Positions 11,701-23,877 of a stretch of 64,000 bases of DNA are shown here, in pieces. The translations under genes were made by a program, and so were the position numbers. Source of the stretch: Amblyomma americanum (lineage: Eukaryota; Arthropoda; Arachnida; Ixodida; Ixodidae); the NCBI RefSeq assembly GCF_052857255.1, contig NC_135505.1, forward strand, positions 140,714,343 to 140,778,342, written 5' to 3'. Below the pieces are notes generated by a model. The model was not told the origin of the DNA. It saw only the letters and a program-made list of their open reading frames with translations, and made no database searches. How positions within the stretch are numbered: position 1 is the first letter of the stretch; each line of letters starts with the position of its first letter.

Positions 11701-14700
11701 GTTATCCATATCATCGGTACCGATCGAGAGGGTAAACGCAATCACAGCGCGCTTTATGGACGCTGAGATTATCTTGGATTGGCTTTTACGTTCCTAGGCG
11801 TATTCGAGCCGACCAACAGGTACGCTGTAAAATGGGCACCTGGCAAGGTCAGCAGAAAATTCCGGTTTAGATTGGCCAAGTTCAACGGTTGGACTCCATC
11901 TGCGTAGAGCAATGTGCCCGGTTCACCTTCCTGCACTGTTCTTGTCTCTTCGTTGAAGATTACCTGCGCAAATAGGAATCGTACCAACCAGCCCGGAACC
12001 ATATCATTCTACTGTGAAAATTCTAAAGACGACTACTAGTGCCCGGAACATGTATGCGGAAGAGTGACAAACACCTCGCAAACACAAACATCGTACACCG
12101 GATCTCTTTGAAACATGTCCAGTAAAGCTCTATTTCTTGCCTGTGGAATGAAAGGCACTTAGCAGTGCTGAAATTTGCGATCTGTGTACGCGCCGGAACG
12201 GGTAGTGTTTATAAGGTGCATCGACACGATGGTCAGGGATGAGAGCAAGCATATCGCAAGAATCATGGCTTAATGTGACGACCTGAGTCAAACCTGGGAC
12301 TGGAAAGAGTTAAAGTTGCCCTATGACTTGTAAACTACAGCGAGGTCTTCGTCTTTTCCCACCGGTGACCCGCCACAGCTTGCGAAATATTCGATTTGAG
12401 CAAGTGGCTGCTAACTGCTGTGCTATAGTTACCACAATGGCGCTCATCTTGGTCCCGGTATCTGCCGTCTACTTACTGAACTCACGGTATGCCCGCAACA
12501 ATATTCGTTGCAGAAACGCCGACCATGAAAACCAAAGTCCACGGATGGGAAGAACAAGCTTCCAAAGCCAAATGCACCTTCAATACTGGGTCCCTTTCTT
12601 CGCGTTCTGCCTAACCCAACCGCCAGATTTTTAAAAGTACTGACTACATCTATATTGGTATTTTTCAGCATGATGTTATAGCAGTGGATAAGGATTTGCA
12701 GGAGCGTCATTTAAGGCTCAAGAGCGGGCCGGGACCGTGATTTCACGCACGAGACCGTCACAGGCTCTTTCCCGGCAGCAATGTACGAAGTGTTAAATTA
12801 CTCGCTGCACGCAAGAAAAGGCATATCACGCAAATAAAAAGGATCCGACAAAGGCGCTGAAATCGGACCAAAGGAGGCAAGCAAAGACGCTGCTTTTCAT
12901 TTTAAAAAGTAAGTATTTTGGTGAAACGGCCATCGACAAAACGACCATGTCATGTGCAAAACAGCACTCGATGCCACCTTCCAAACAATGGCTTCATGTC
13001 ATGACCGAAGAGGAGAACTAAATTCGCCCTGACTGCTTATAGCCCACCACATAATAAGGTCTACTAGGCTTAGCTTACAAGGTACCGTGTCACTGTGGCT
13101 AAAGATACCGACGTTATCTCGGACATCAGAAGAGTAGGCTGGCATGGCACTTAAAGAATACTGAACCGAATTTTAAAAACATGCAGAAAAATCTGAAAGG
13201 AAGTTCCTGTAGGTGATTATGCCGAGATGTCTCTACTTTGCGTATTTTTCTGGTGATGTCTTCATTTTCAGATTTCATGAACGCGCGTCAAGCTGCCGCG
13301 TCACAGGCAACGAGGGGAGTACGTCATCATAACACCGTAATCAGAGAGGTAGCCGGTTACGGTGTCTGAAACATGCTGTCGCACAGCTGTGTAACATGAT
13401 ACCTGGCTCTTCTGGCCACATAATTCAGCCTTTTCTCCCTCAAAACTTTGTCGTATTTATCAGTTTTAGCCGTTCAGCTTCCGTTTGCGTCAAAAATCGC
13501 TGCTGCAAAACTTTAAGTACCCCTTTCGATGAGCGGGGGCTCCTTGTACCCACAAAGAAAAAGAAAACAAAGAAGAATACAGGTCGATTGAAGGTGCTGG
13601 GAAGCGGCAAGTACTCTGGCAGATCTTCGAATATCGGGATGGCCTTTGCTCTTGGCCTTGTTCTGTTTAGAGACGGCAGTAAGCATTCTAGATAAGGTGC
13701 CAAAAACACAGAGCAATCTGAAACACCGTAGAAACTTCCGCGCATCATCATGATCCTTCCAGGGTTATCTCGTCTCGTCGCACGCAAGTAAACAAAGTGA
13801 TAAAGGTTATTTAGCTGCGAGGTGGTGACCAGCTTGGAAAACACACAGGACCATGGAAATTATTTCACGGCAACAAGTACCATCTAACCCAACGTTTCAT
13901 TTTGGGAAAACTAATAAAGCTCTGTGCCGACAACAATAGCCAAAACAAAACACGGAGAGCAAGAACCATGCAAGAACAAACCAAACATTTTATGTACCTA
14001 GAGCCTTTGTCAAAAGTTGAGAGCACATGGGGTTTTGCTTCTAGGCTGTGTAGTGAGGCTCTTGTAGCATTTGTCGAAGTTGCAACCTTCGGAAAGGGTG
14101 ACGTCCTGCGTTCCTGTAAACTTCGAGAGATTGATAAATAAACACTGAGAGCCTGATTTATTGCATTTTTTGTTTTTCAAGGTTTGGTTTATTTGAAGAC
14201 CTTTACTGCGACGCGAACTGTTCAATACGCATTTTCAATTTTATTGCTGTATAGTTTATTACACTCTTTGTTTATTTGGTCTTGAAGAATTGTTGCTTTC
14301 AGTGTTTAATCGTTGCTGCATGAACTGATGTATTCAAGAAATTTACCGCGATCTTTTTACCTTTATGTGACCGCTCTGTACTGCACATGCATTACTGGCA
14401 ATGCATGCACACCGAATGAAGAAATGACTAGGATAAATTTGGAATGCCTGGGTATCAATAATCAGCTACATGGCGTTTCTTAGAAGAATACCTCATTGGT
14501 TATAAACTTTCGCCTAAGGTTGTACATTCCTTGTTTGATCCGACATGAATTCAACAGAAATTATTCCAAAGATGACATTTTGAGTGACGCTGAGCTTGAC
14601 ATTTGCTGCCAACGAAATTAGCACGCTCAAGAAAAGTCAAATTTTTGTGTAATATATTCCGCATTTATAATTCTCAAAAATCATTGCAACACAAAGGTTC

Positions 14701-15307
14701 ACTGTTCTTAAGGTTCGACGAGAGTTCCAACGCTTCTTGTTCAGCTCAATGCGCTGTACAACCATTGGAATGCCGTGAGTTCCAATCGTTATTAGCAAAA
14801 CCTATAGTGAAGAATGCGGCAGCTATCAAGGCTGGAAACTTAATTCAACAAGGCTTTACTAGAGCAATGACATTAAGCAGGGTCGTGTCATTTCTAGTAA
14901 CCCTCAAAGCTGTAACATTTTTGCAGTAGCTTCTCTTAGTGCTAAGAAAAACTTGTTTCAGCGACTCTTACGGCATGGTCATTTCTGAAAATGTTTCGCG
15001 CATACTGCTGGCGGAAGTTTGAAAATTGCAGTGCAGGAAATACGCCGTAGCGAGGACCCAACAACATCGCGTTTGAAGCTATTCACGTAGAATATATCGA
15101 TACAATATTGTCACTTCTAATTGCCTAGTATAATATTTAAAGGATTATAGAGACGTAATTTTGGGTGCATGTTTTCTTCTTTTTAACAATGTGTAATGCA
15201 TTAGTATACTTGAATTACTGCGTGGTATTCGGCTACGACCGCTAAATAATTCATACTCGAAACTATCTTTCTCGTGCTGTACAATTTCAGCAGCCGAACG
15301 ATGGGTG
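11701..15307. other. No gene or recognised element seen
   Basis: Frames of up to 134 codons (13440-13844, -) are low in motif content and overlap A-rich runs such as 13550-13580. No splice-linked exons could be assembled. Confidence 0.35.
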
Positions 15308-15320
15308 TAAAGAAAGTACT

Positions 15321-15839
15321 GCAATAAGGTGTTTGTCTGGGCTAGTCGGTACATGGTAATAAATGAAGGCACAGCGCACGAAAGGCGGGACTGAGAAAGA
15401 GCCTTAATGATCGCCTAAGTGAGCATAAACGCTCCTAAAGCCACCCCCCAAAAGCAATTTGGTTATACATTGGCTATCCTGTAAATGCACTCCTTTTTTC
15501 GGCAATACTAAAATACTGTATAAACATAAGGACCAACGTACGCGGGAAATTGTGGAAGCTCTTTTAATTCACCGGGGACTTGACAACTGCGTCAGCAAAC
15601 CTTCCGTCGCGCTAACACAAAAAGAAATTGACTATCTTAACAGTTAGGTTCGCTTGTGTAGGTTGTGACTGTGTGCTTTTTTGTGTTCTTTGACAATCAT
15701 CACTGATGCAGTTCTTCTGTTGATTGTGCTCCTTTTCGCCTATTTATTGCGTGCGAGCAATAAAGCCTTTCAGTCGTAAGTCAGCGCTGTGTTTGTCTCT
15801 TTCTCAGTCCCGCCTTTCGTGCGCTATGCTTTCATTTAG
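15321..15839 (+). mobile_element. Truncated Penelope-like element (GIY-YIG endonuclease end) with 13-bp target-site duplication
   Basis: Frames around 15402-15647 give SLNDRLSEHKRS and then, frameshifted, HWLSCKCTPFFGNTKILYK, TREIVEALLIHRG and LTQKEIDYLNS before TAA. This is the C-terminal GIY-YIG endonuclease region of Penelope-like elements, in which the R-x-x-x-E-A helix is typical. CAATAAAG follows near 15756. The ends carry 41-bp inverted repeats (15361-15401 and 15798-15838, 2 mismatches). TAAAGAAAGTACT at 15308-15320 and 15840-15852 is a perfect 13-bp direct duplication. Confidence 0.8.
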
Positions 15840-16549
15840 TAAAGAAAGTACTCAGGTAAACGCTTGAAAAAGAACTAATTTCCGTCTGTAATCGTTTATT
15901 CTTTTGGTGCGTTTATTCTTTTGGTAAAGCCGGGATATTACCTAGCGGGATATTACATAGCAGAAAACGCAGCTAAGATTTTGATCAACCAGATGTTGTG
16001 GCTTTAATAGACTATGTATATGCTTAACTTTGTTGTCCTATGCATACTGTTGAAAGTAAAGTACATGGCAGGAGTTGCGTAATACTATCACATGCGTTCC
16101 CTAAAATTGTTTATCATCCGAAACTTCTCAAACGTCGCTCAAACACATATATTACCAAGGAGACATAATTCATTGCAAGCGCGAAATTAAATGACTGAGA
16201 AAGAAAGCTAAGATAGAAAGAAACTAGTTCACCCAGCAATAATTTATTAACAGAAGTTAAGCAAGCCAGACGCATCATTTCAATAATCAGTCTGAAAAAT
16301 TTATTAAAAGTGGCCATTAAAGATTTGCAGGTATCATGGCCAAGCTAAATCTGTACTATGGGAACATTTACTGAAGCGTGTAACATCACGGATAACTTTT
16401 AAACGCTACTTCCAAAAGGTATTTTCGGAACTGAATAAAACTGAGCATAGCACCCCCGCGCCTTATTGCTCACACGAAACTGTAATCACACGTACTCTCA
16501 CTCGTGTTCACAATGTCGTGTCCTGGCGATGATTTTTAATATGAATAAA

Positions 16550-17088
16550 AAAAAACTGGTGCACCAGATAACATCCCTGCCCCATTTATTCTTAGGCTCT
16601 ATGCTCAGCAGCTTTCTATATTTTTTACGGATCTTTTTAACTTTTCACTGAGATCATGTTATGTACCAGACCATTGATGAAAGTCATGTATTGTACCAAT
16701 GGATAAAAATGGGAGTCGCCTTCTGGTTACTAATTGTCGCCCTGCTTCTATCATCAGTCTATGTTGTAAATTATTAGATCATGTTATTGCAAGTTACCTC
16801 CACAAATTCTTCGCTGAACATTAAACACTTTCTGTCCACCAGCATGGTTTTAGAAAAAGTCTCTGTACAGTCAGACAATCAGTATCAACATGTCATGAAT
16901 ATCTTAGTATTCTTGGTATCTCTTTCATGTGGACGTTTTGGGTTTTTTAAGGCCTTTGACGAAAGTTCCTCATCCCAGTATTCCGTCCGAAATAATGGGA
17001 TGGGTTTCTGCGCATCTCCAAGAGAGACAAAAATTGATGATGATGATTATTATGATTATGATGATGATGATGATGATTGTGATGATTG

Positions 17089-17135
<47 letters not shown>

Positions 17136-17843
17136 GTTGTGGTGGTGGTGGTGTTGGTGATGATGATGGTGATAATGGTGGTGGATTTTTGGCGCAAGAG
17201 CATCTACGGCCAAAAAACGCCATGACATAAGGTAGTTTTTCATCGCATAAGGTGGGGTCAAAGACCCATTTCCCAAGCATTTCACCCTAAAGAAGCCGAG
17301 CACCAGACCAGGGGAAAGCTTGTATCTATTGTATCACCCGTGGGCACACTGCGGCACTGGGGATCAAGCTCCGCACCTCCCGCATGCGAGGCGGATGCTC
17401 AACCACATGGCCACCGCTGCGCTGAGGCAAAAATTCGTTGAAGTGCCAAATTATTCATCTAGCATGCTTCATGTTACCTCCGGACTTCCCCAGAGATTGT
17501 GGTACTGGTGCCACTGTTCTTTTAATTTATATAAATGGTCTAATATGTGTATTACCAGATGATGTTTGAATAGATTCTCAGCAGAAGACTGCGTTATGTT
17601 TGAAAACATCTCGTTCACGAAAGACCATGCTGCTGTACATGAGCCTCTTCAGGCTGGATGGTGTGAAGACTTGGACACAGAACTGACTAAACAGGGAATA
17701 ACTTATCTTCTACGCGCCGCAAGAAAGAAGCGTGCCAGGTAACCTTGGCAACACTGCTATATACAAGTGCCTATTTATAAGTGCGATTTATAAGTGATTA
17801 ATATAAGTACCTAGGAGTAACTTTTACGAATAATCTGTCATGG
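16550..17843 (+). mobile_element. Decayed jockey/CR1-like LINE reverse transcriptase, split by a SINE
   Basis: Motifs seen through frameshifts: DNIPAPFIL near 16568; IVPMDKNGSRLLVTNCRPA, the NYRPxS block; CCKLLDHVIASYLHKFF; HQHGFRKS, the QxGFR block; TKVPH. The frame then reaches LQERQK at the SINE insertion and resumes FVEVPNYSS, LHVTSGLPQR and LLIYING. KYLGVTFTNNLSW lies near 17810. The catalytic F/YADD is decayed to PDD-like. The element is interrupted by frameshifts and not functional. Confidence 0.8.
17036..17423 (-). mobile_element. tRNA-derived SINE (AGCCGAGCACCAG type) with expanded (GAT)n tail
   Basis: On the - strand the head reads gcagcggtggccatgtggttgagcatccgcctc (A box) with ggggttcgatc-like B box decayed to agcttgatccc. 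The tail on the + strand is a long (GAT)n run at 17036-17184. Target-site duplication GAGACAAAAATT 17024-17035 / GAGGCAAAAATT 17424-17435 (one mismatch). Confidence 0.88.
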
Positions 17844-17844
17844 G

Positions 17845-17845
<1 letters not shown>

Positions 17846-17917
<72 letters not shown>
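17846..17917. repeat. (AT)n microsatellite
   Basis: An uninterrupted TA dinucleotide run of about 72 bp at the 3' end of the LINE fragment. Confidence 0.97.
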
Positions 17918-17918
<1 letters not shown>

Positions 17919-18077
17919 CACGCATTTGTGCTTCTGCTTTTCGAATGTTATGCTTTCCTAAAACTACTTTAAAGAAACGTTAAAAATTACCTCGTGAGTT
18001 GAAAGCTTTTAGAATATATTGCTTGTATAAGATTCAAGTCGGAATATCCGTCGGTACTGTGGAATGCCTACAAAAAT

Positions 18078-18168
18078 GACTACACAACACTACACACTAC
18101 ACTACACTGCACTACACTACACTACACTACACTACACTACACTACACTACACACTTACACTACACTTC
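18078..18168 (+). repeat. (ACTAC)n pentanucleotide array
   Basis: About 17 copies of ACTAC, with a few interruptions (CACAAC, ACTGC, ACACTT). It does not match the arthropod TTAGG telomere repeat. Confidence 0.92.
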
Positions 18169-18264
18169 TATTAAACCCTAAAAATTGCATTCATCAAGCT
18201 ACTAACGCGCGAAAAAGGCATGTTACACAACACACACTGGATCCGATTTTTTGCTAAAGTAAAC

Positions 18265-18528
18265 GGGTTCGAACCCGACCGCGGCGGCTGCGTTTTTATG
18301 GAGGAAAAACGCTAAGGCGCCCGTGTGCTGTGCGATGTCAGTGCACGTTAAAGATCCCCAGGTGGTCGAAATTATTCCGGAGCCCTCCATTACGGCACCT
18401 CTCTCTTCCTTTCTTCTTTCACTCCCTCCTTTATTCCTTCCCTTACGGCGCGGTTCAGGTGTCCAAAGATATATGAGACAGATACCGCGCCATTTCCTTT
18501 CCCCCAAAACCAATTATTATTATTATTA
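18265..18528 (+). mobile_element. 5'-truncated tRNA-derived SINE, second subfamily
   Basis: Begins inside the B box (gggttcgaaccc), then the body gttaaagatccccaggtggtcg, the 3' part gcgccatttcctttccccc and an (ATT)n tail. Perfect 11-bp target-site duplication CTAAAGTAAAC at 18254-18264 and 18529-18539. Confidence 0.9.
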
Positions 18529-18539
18529 CTAAAGTAAAC

Positions 18540-19715
18540 TCCGAGAACAACAGTTCTTTCTTTTTTCATACAATAGTGAAGGAATAGAACGAATTACCAC
18601 CGATCATTTTGTTTCGAACGATTTCATAACAGAAATTGAATGTTTTCTTTTTCAAACAAAGGAGCCTTGATTTGCATTGTGTTCTAAATATGTGTCCTTT
18701 TTGTTGCTCAGATGCCTAGAGATCATTTGTGATAGTGATCTTTCTCTCTTCGTCACATATCTTCATTGTTTTCCGGTATTGGTAGTTGTAATGCTCCTCC
18801 TGTTAGGTCAAATCTTTGGTCTGCAGTATGGTTAAATGAATGATTAAGTATATAAATGTGCAGGTTCTCAAAATATTGAATTTATGCTCACACAGTCGAG
18901 CTCGGTCCGCTTTTCCAAGGTTCAGTGTGGGTGCCCTTCCTTGGCCCCAAAGCATGCGCTTTCGCGTATTTCTCTTATGCAGCTATATGTCACCCAAGCA
19001 GTGCACTATCCGGCTATGCAGGCTGGTAAGTGCAGCGCGTGCCATTTTGGTGCGGGCCAAAAAAGGGGCAGTGTGATAAGGATACCACGTTCGTTGTCCT
19101 GTAGACTATACGCGTGTACTGCTTAACCTAGTCTCAAAGTTGGCTTTCTGACCTCCAATGGCATGCGAGCGCTCACGGGTATTTTCCTTAAATAGCCATT
19201 CTGACCCAAACGCCCAATTCTTCCGTCCCATTACGTCTATGGTTCGACCAAACCAATGGGTATTTGCTAGGTATCCCAGCCAAGCAGTTAGATGTCATGC
19301 ACCCATCCCTTGAAGAGTTCTCTCTGGAGTATCTTCTTTGCAGGAATAATAAATGTGCACTGAAAAGAGTTAAGAAAAATGAAAAGAAGCACGACGTTTT
19401 GAGGCCCGTACGTGTCCTATGGTCACACCGCGTGCTAGATGCACGACAAAAGCCTACGTACGATTGATATCGCGCAGTGAGCTACTTCAGATTTCAAGAA
19501 GAGTTCCGTATGTACTTTGAAGAGCATGCTTCGTTTTATCCATATGAAATGATGCAAAGAGAAGGACAATGATAAGTTTTTGGAGCGACAGCTGTAAAGC
19601 GCCCGTTCCTGCATTCATAGAAGTCTTCATAGCAGTAATAATAGTAGTAGTAGTAGTAGTTGGAGTAATCTCCGATCCTGGTTGGTGCGTTGTTGTGGGA
19701 GCCATTCAGTGGGTG
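18540..19715. other. No gene seen; short repeat traces
   Basis: Open frames are short. A (TAG)n run sits at 19638-19662, and GAGCGACAGCTGTAAAGCGCCCGT near 19582 matches the end of the dispersed repeat found at 39412-39640. Confidence 0.4.
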
Positions 19716-19719
19716 GCTA

Positions 19720-20160
19720 CCGTGGAAGGAGAAGGGTGTGAGATAAGTGGAGGATTGCGCTACCGGTTAGTGGTTACCACTGGAACCACGTAGAATGTGG
19801 TTGCCGGGATAGGAGGACGGTAGCGCGAGAGTGGAGGAATCCCCAACTAGAGGATGGTTACCGTGGCGGAGAATATGGCGAGAGTGTAAGAAGGCTCAGC
19901 TGGTTGGTAGTTGTCACAGAAACCATCCGGAGGGCAGTTACCCTGCAAAGAGGAGAGCATGGCGACAGCATGCCAAGGCGTGACCGCAGGGTGGTTACCA
20001 TGGGAGCCGTCCGGAAGGCGGTTACCGTGGAAGGAGGAGAGTGTGGTGCGAGAGGAGGAATCCGCAACTGGAGGATGGTTAGCGTGGAAGGGGGAAGATA
20101 TGGAGCGAAGGAAGGCATAACCGGAGGGAAGCTACCACGGGAACCCACCGGTGACACAAT
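19720..20160 (+). repeat. Diverged minisatellite built on GGATGGTTACCGTGGAAGGA
   Basis: The core GG-TTACC-GTGGAAGGAGGAGAGTxTGG recurs around 19720, 19853, 19930, 19995, 20029, 20074 and 20127 with heavy divergence (spacing about 45-80 bp). The open frames over it are products of the repeat. Confidence 0.7.
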
Positions 20161-20236
20161 GGGTACTAGCTTTTTCTTGCTTGGTGCTCGGCTTCTTTGG
20201 GGTGAAATGCTTGGAAAATGGGTCTTTGACCCCACC
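20158..20236 (+). mobile_element. SINE middle fragment (AGCCGAGCACCAG type), sense
   Basis: tggtgctcggcttctttggggtgaaatgcttgg and aaatgggtctttgaccccacc match the body of the SINE copies at 17036-17423 and 49618-49872, in sense orientation. Confidence 0.75.
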
Positions 20237-20355
20237 ATGAGTAGAAAAAAGTTCCACAAGCTGGGCTTCTGCCGCACGATGTGGATTTAGGGATGCTTGA
20301 CGCCTGAACTTATCTCTGATCCGTCAAGGCAACTGTTTGGCCCGGGACTCTTTTT

Positions 20356-20499
20356 CCAAGCATATCACCCTAGAAGAGCCGAGCATCAGGCCTAGGGAAA
20401 TCTTGTACCCATTAAAAACCGGTGGGTACCCGGTGGCACTGGGGATCAAGCCCAGCACCTCCCGAATGCAAGGCGGATGCTCTACCACAAGGCCACGCT
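20356..20499 (-). mobile_element. SINE 5' fragment (AGCCGAGCACCAG type), antisense
   Basis: catatcaccctagaagagccgagcatcaggcc, then ggtgggtacccggtggcactggggatcaagccc and gcggatgctctaccacaaggcc, i.e. the tRNA head on the - strand. It forms an inverted pair with 20158-20236. Confidence 0.8.
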
Positions 20500-21049
20500 T
20501 CGGTCCACGGCGCCGCCTGTAAATGGCTAACAGTGTGGCTGTATAAAGAAAGAGAGGAAGCCTGGACCAGTAGAGCTTTCCTGGCAATAAAGCCAACACA
20601 AAATAAATGAACAGGATGCTCGTCGCTCTCGTTCTCGCGAGGCTCGCCTTCAACATGACCCATTTCTGCTCGTCACTGAGCGAGAAGCCGATAGACAGCG
20701 TAGCCAGACCAAAAATCGGCGGGCGACGAAGACCGCAGCAGCAAGAACGAGGCCGGAGACAATGCTTAGAGGGTGGACCTCCCAACTTCAGGAACTGCAA
20801 TCTCAGACGAGGGCAGGGGTAGGAGGGCCGCATTGCAGCGAGAGCGTAGGAGGCGTCAGCGTGAAGGAGCCGCCGACTTGTTACGGCCTCACGTCGATTG
20901 TTTAACTGGGCCATTGCCTAGTTTAGCCAATTTTTTTTTTGCTTTCGACAAGCGGTTCTCTCCATACCGGCGTTCCAGGAGCGCGGCGCCATTTCTGCTG
21001 AGCCTGTACTAGGACACCGTGTTTCGCAGGAGCTGCCGTTGACGGAGCG

Positions 21050-21320
21050 TGGAATATTCCTCCCTACCAAACTCTTCTTCCTCCTTTCAGGGCAACCAAT
21101 CTTCGAATGGTTTCCATGGCAGCCGCTCTTCACTTGCAAATTCATCGTTATCGCAGTATCTTTCTCCTTCCACGGTAACTACACCCCGATTATGCATTAC
21201 TACGCTCTCGCCAACCCCTCCACCTTCCTCGGTAACAAATCCTCTGGGTGGTTCTTAGGCTCCTGCCATACCTTCATCTTTCCACGGTTACCGTCCGGCG
21301 GGCGATCCTATTGTGCGATC
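21050..21320 (-). repeat. Inverted counterpart of the GGTTACCGTGG minisatellite
   Basis: TTCCACGGTAAC, CTCTCGCCAACCCCTCCACC, CTCGGTAAC and TTTCCACGGTTACCG are reverse complements of the core at 19720-20160. The two blocks face each other about 0.9 kb apart. Confidence 0.6.
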
Positions 21321-21329
21321 CGACAAATA

Positions 21330-22800
21330 GGCATTACGAGTAGCGGTTGTACATTTCGTGCTTACAATGATATTTTCCCATTTCATGGGCTTCTGCTGTG
21401 TGGGCTTCCTGTGGGCGGCTGACATCTTGAGGTCACATGGGGGATTTGATGGAAGTTTGTGGCGCTTCTCCGGGATGGAGGTGGCTATGATGGGCTATTA
21501 TAAGAGCGAAGCACCTCCTAGTAATAATGGCATACTGTTTAGAGGCAAAGAAAATGCATTATGTGGAAATGCAAGCTATGTCATGACACATGACCGAAAA
21601 AGATGCATGAAGGAATCTCTCTGGTCAGGCACTTTTCGAAGGCAGTATGCAAGTGTTCAACGCTGAACGGGATTAGCTTACATCTGCATCAGGGGAAACA
21701 AACTGTGCTCTACAGCGGCTTAAAATAGAACCACAATTTCTCTCAGTTTGCCCTGCATTCTTTTTATCCGCGGTGCCTAGCGGTCGCTTCAAGAGGAAGA
21801 TCGGATGCAACAAAGGAATCGATTTTGAAGGGAAGGATTACATTATCTTGGAGTATACGTAACTGCACGAAGACATGTTATAAACCGTCTTGTCAATCGA
21901 TACACATTGTCACAGAGCTTGCTACTACTCTTCGGATGGGAAACGACGTGCTGAATTCATTTCATAGGCCACTGACATCTAATGTTCCGATCTAAGTGGG
22001 TATGTGTGCGTATGTGAAATTGACTTATCATGCAGGCGACGTTTAGGCAGCTGAATGTCAGCGTCCTTCAAGACAAATGGCCATTCCACAAATGCTGTAC
22101 CGATCATAAGGCTCTCATATATCGCAATTACCTCTTAGACGTGCGAATTCACGACGCGTAGTTTGTACATCGCTAAGACATTCTCCGCCGTATGTGGAGC
22201 CAATGACGTCGTCGTATGGTATAATCGAAAGATGTCGTGTAGATGTTCGGAATGTGAGAATGGTAATTAGATGTAGCAGTAAGCGGCAGCTTAACCTTTG
22301 TATGTCTGGTTCACCCAAGCTTTGCAATGTACGTCCTCATATTGGGTCGGTTAACAGGCGTTCTTAAATATCGGTCCTGCATGGCCATATGTTAAGCTGG
22401 ACATTCCACACTTACGGAGTGTGGGCGGGCAGTAGGATACGTGCCGTTGCAGTGCCGGCAAGAGAGAGCTAAAGCTCTGAGCGAAGGCTTGGGAGGATAT
22501 TGAGGACGAAATGAAGTTCGTCTATGATGATTTAATGCCAGCTTAACGTGACAAAAGATGCAAATTTTACTGGAAACTGAGCTCTTATAACGGTCTGGAG
22601 TTGGACACGTTGGTGAATAGTATGCACGGCAAAAAATAGTGCGTAGACCATGCCTACTCTCGTTCCTGTCCCCTCTCTAGGCCCTGTTTTCTGCCATGTT
22701 TTGTCTAATTAGGCAGAAGCCGTAAACACCAGAATTTTTCGAAAGTGCGCTGATGTCACAATGGGTCACTGAATTGAAGTGACATCAGATGAGATTTTTT
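21330..22800. other. No gene or recognised element seen
   Basis: Short open frames only (102 codons or fewer). No splice-linked exons or repeat families were recognised. Confidence 0.35.
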
Positions 22801-23065
22801 GTTGAAACGAACTGAAATTGCTGGAATACGCACCTCGATATTACAGTTGCATTTCGATTCCTATTATGAATGGAAGCTTAGGCACCCCTACAAAAAAACT
22901 AAACCTGGCTAAAAGCAAGCCAGCCTATGACACCCAGCGTAATCAACTAATCGCCAACATCAGGAACATCGAGAGTAACGGCATGAAAAATATTCCGACT
23001 TCCAACTCCAAATATTTCTACTGTAAATTTCTCAGCATCAGTGACTTTGACCTCATTCCTTGGGT

Positions 23066-23281
23066 TTAGCTTGTTCCCCTTCTCTCCATCACCTCCACAC
23101 TTTCTAGCTGCCGCCTACCCAGGCGTGCACTTAACACGCAACATTTGCACATAAAATCCACGTTTTCGGCCTCCCCTACAAATTCGAACCACGTTTCCTT
23201 TAAATTCACCGACACCTCACATTCCTTGCATTTGACCTGGAGTTGCTTGGCCATCTTAGTAGCACTCGATTTTTGTACCAC
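23066..23281 (-). mobile_element. Fragment resembling a LINE ORF1 zinc-finger segment
   Basis: The - strand frame reads VKCKECEVSVNLKETWFEF, then MCKCCVLSARLGR. The pattern C-x2-C ... C-K-x-C followed by a Leu-rich stretch resembles PHD-like N-terminal segments of tick LINE ORF1 proteins. This is recognised by pattern only. No RT is attached. Confidence 0.4.
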
Positions 23282-23877
23282 AAAATGCTAGAATATCTAC
23301 AGACTAAAAAAAAAACACTTTCAAACACGTGCTCAGAAACATCCTGCGTACCGCAAATGCCGATCACCTAGAAAACGAATAACTGCCTTTCTGAAATAGT
23401 TAACTCACAATTGAGGGCTCAAAATTTATAACTGCCGCTCAGAATAGACCCGGCTCTTAGGTCACTGACCTAGATTCTGCCCTTTGGCCTGCACTTCAGC
23501 TAACTAGCCTAAATCTAAACATACTCTACTTTAAAAATATTAAAGGAAAGAACTGATCTATTTGACGTAGTCACACTGCTCTCGCAGTCGTCCGTCCGTC
23601 CGGTCCCAGTCACCACGCATAATCCGAAGAGCATCGAAACATGCATGTGTCCGCACCGCACGGCTGTCAGCTTGGTTCCGCGGAATTCATCGCCTTCGCT
23701 GGCGGTCGTTCGTGCCCGTTCGCCCCTGCGTACTGGCGCGGCGATGAAGTATAGAAGCCAGTGCCATTAGTGTGGCAGCGCATGCTCGGATGCAGGCTAT
23801 CTAAAACCAGGCGTTATCGGTAGGCGTCGCGCGTGCAGCCAAAAGCTGGCCTTTCCAGCGCTCTAGGAGGAACTTGC

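Noticed and set aside
16947..17303. His-, Asp-, Met- and Ile-rich frames on both strands
   Set aside because: They are translations of the (GAT)n SINE tail.
18078..18168. Telomere-like array
   Set aside because: The unit ACTAC is not the arthropod TTAGG repeat.
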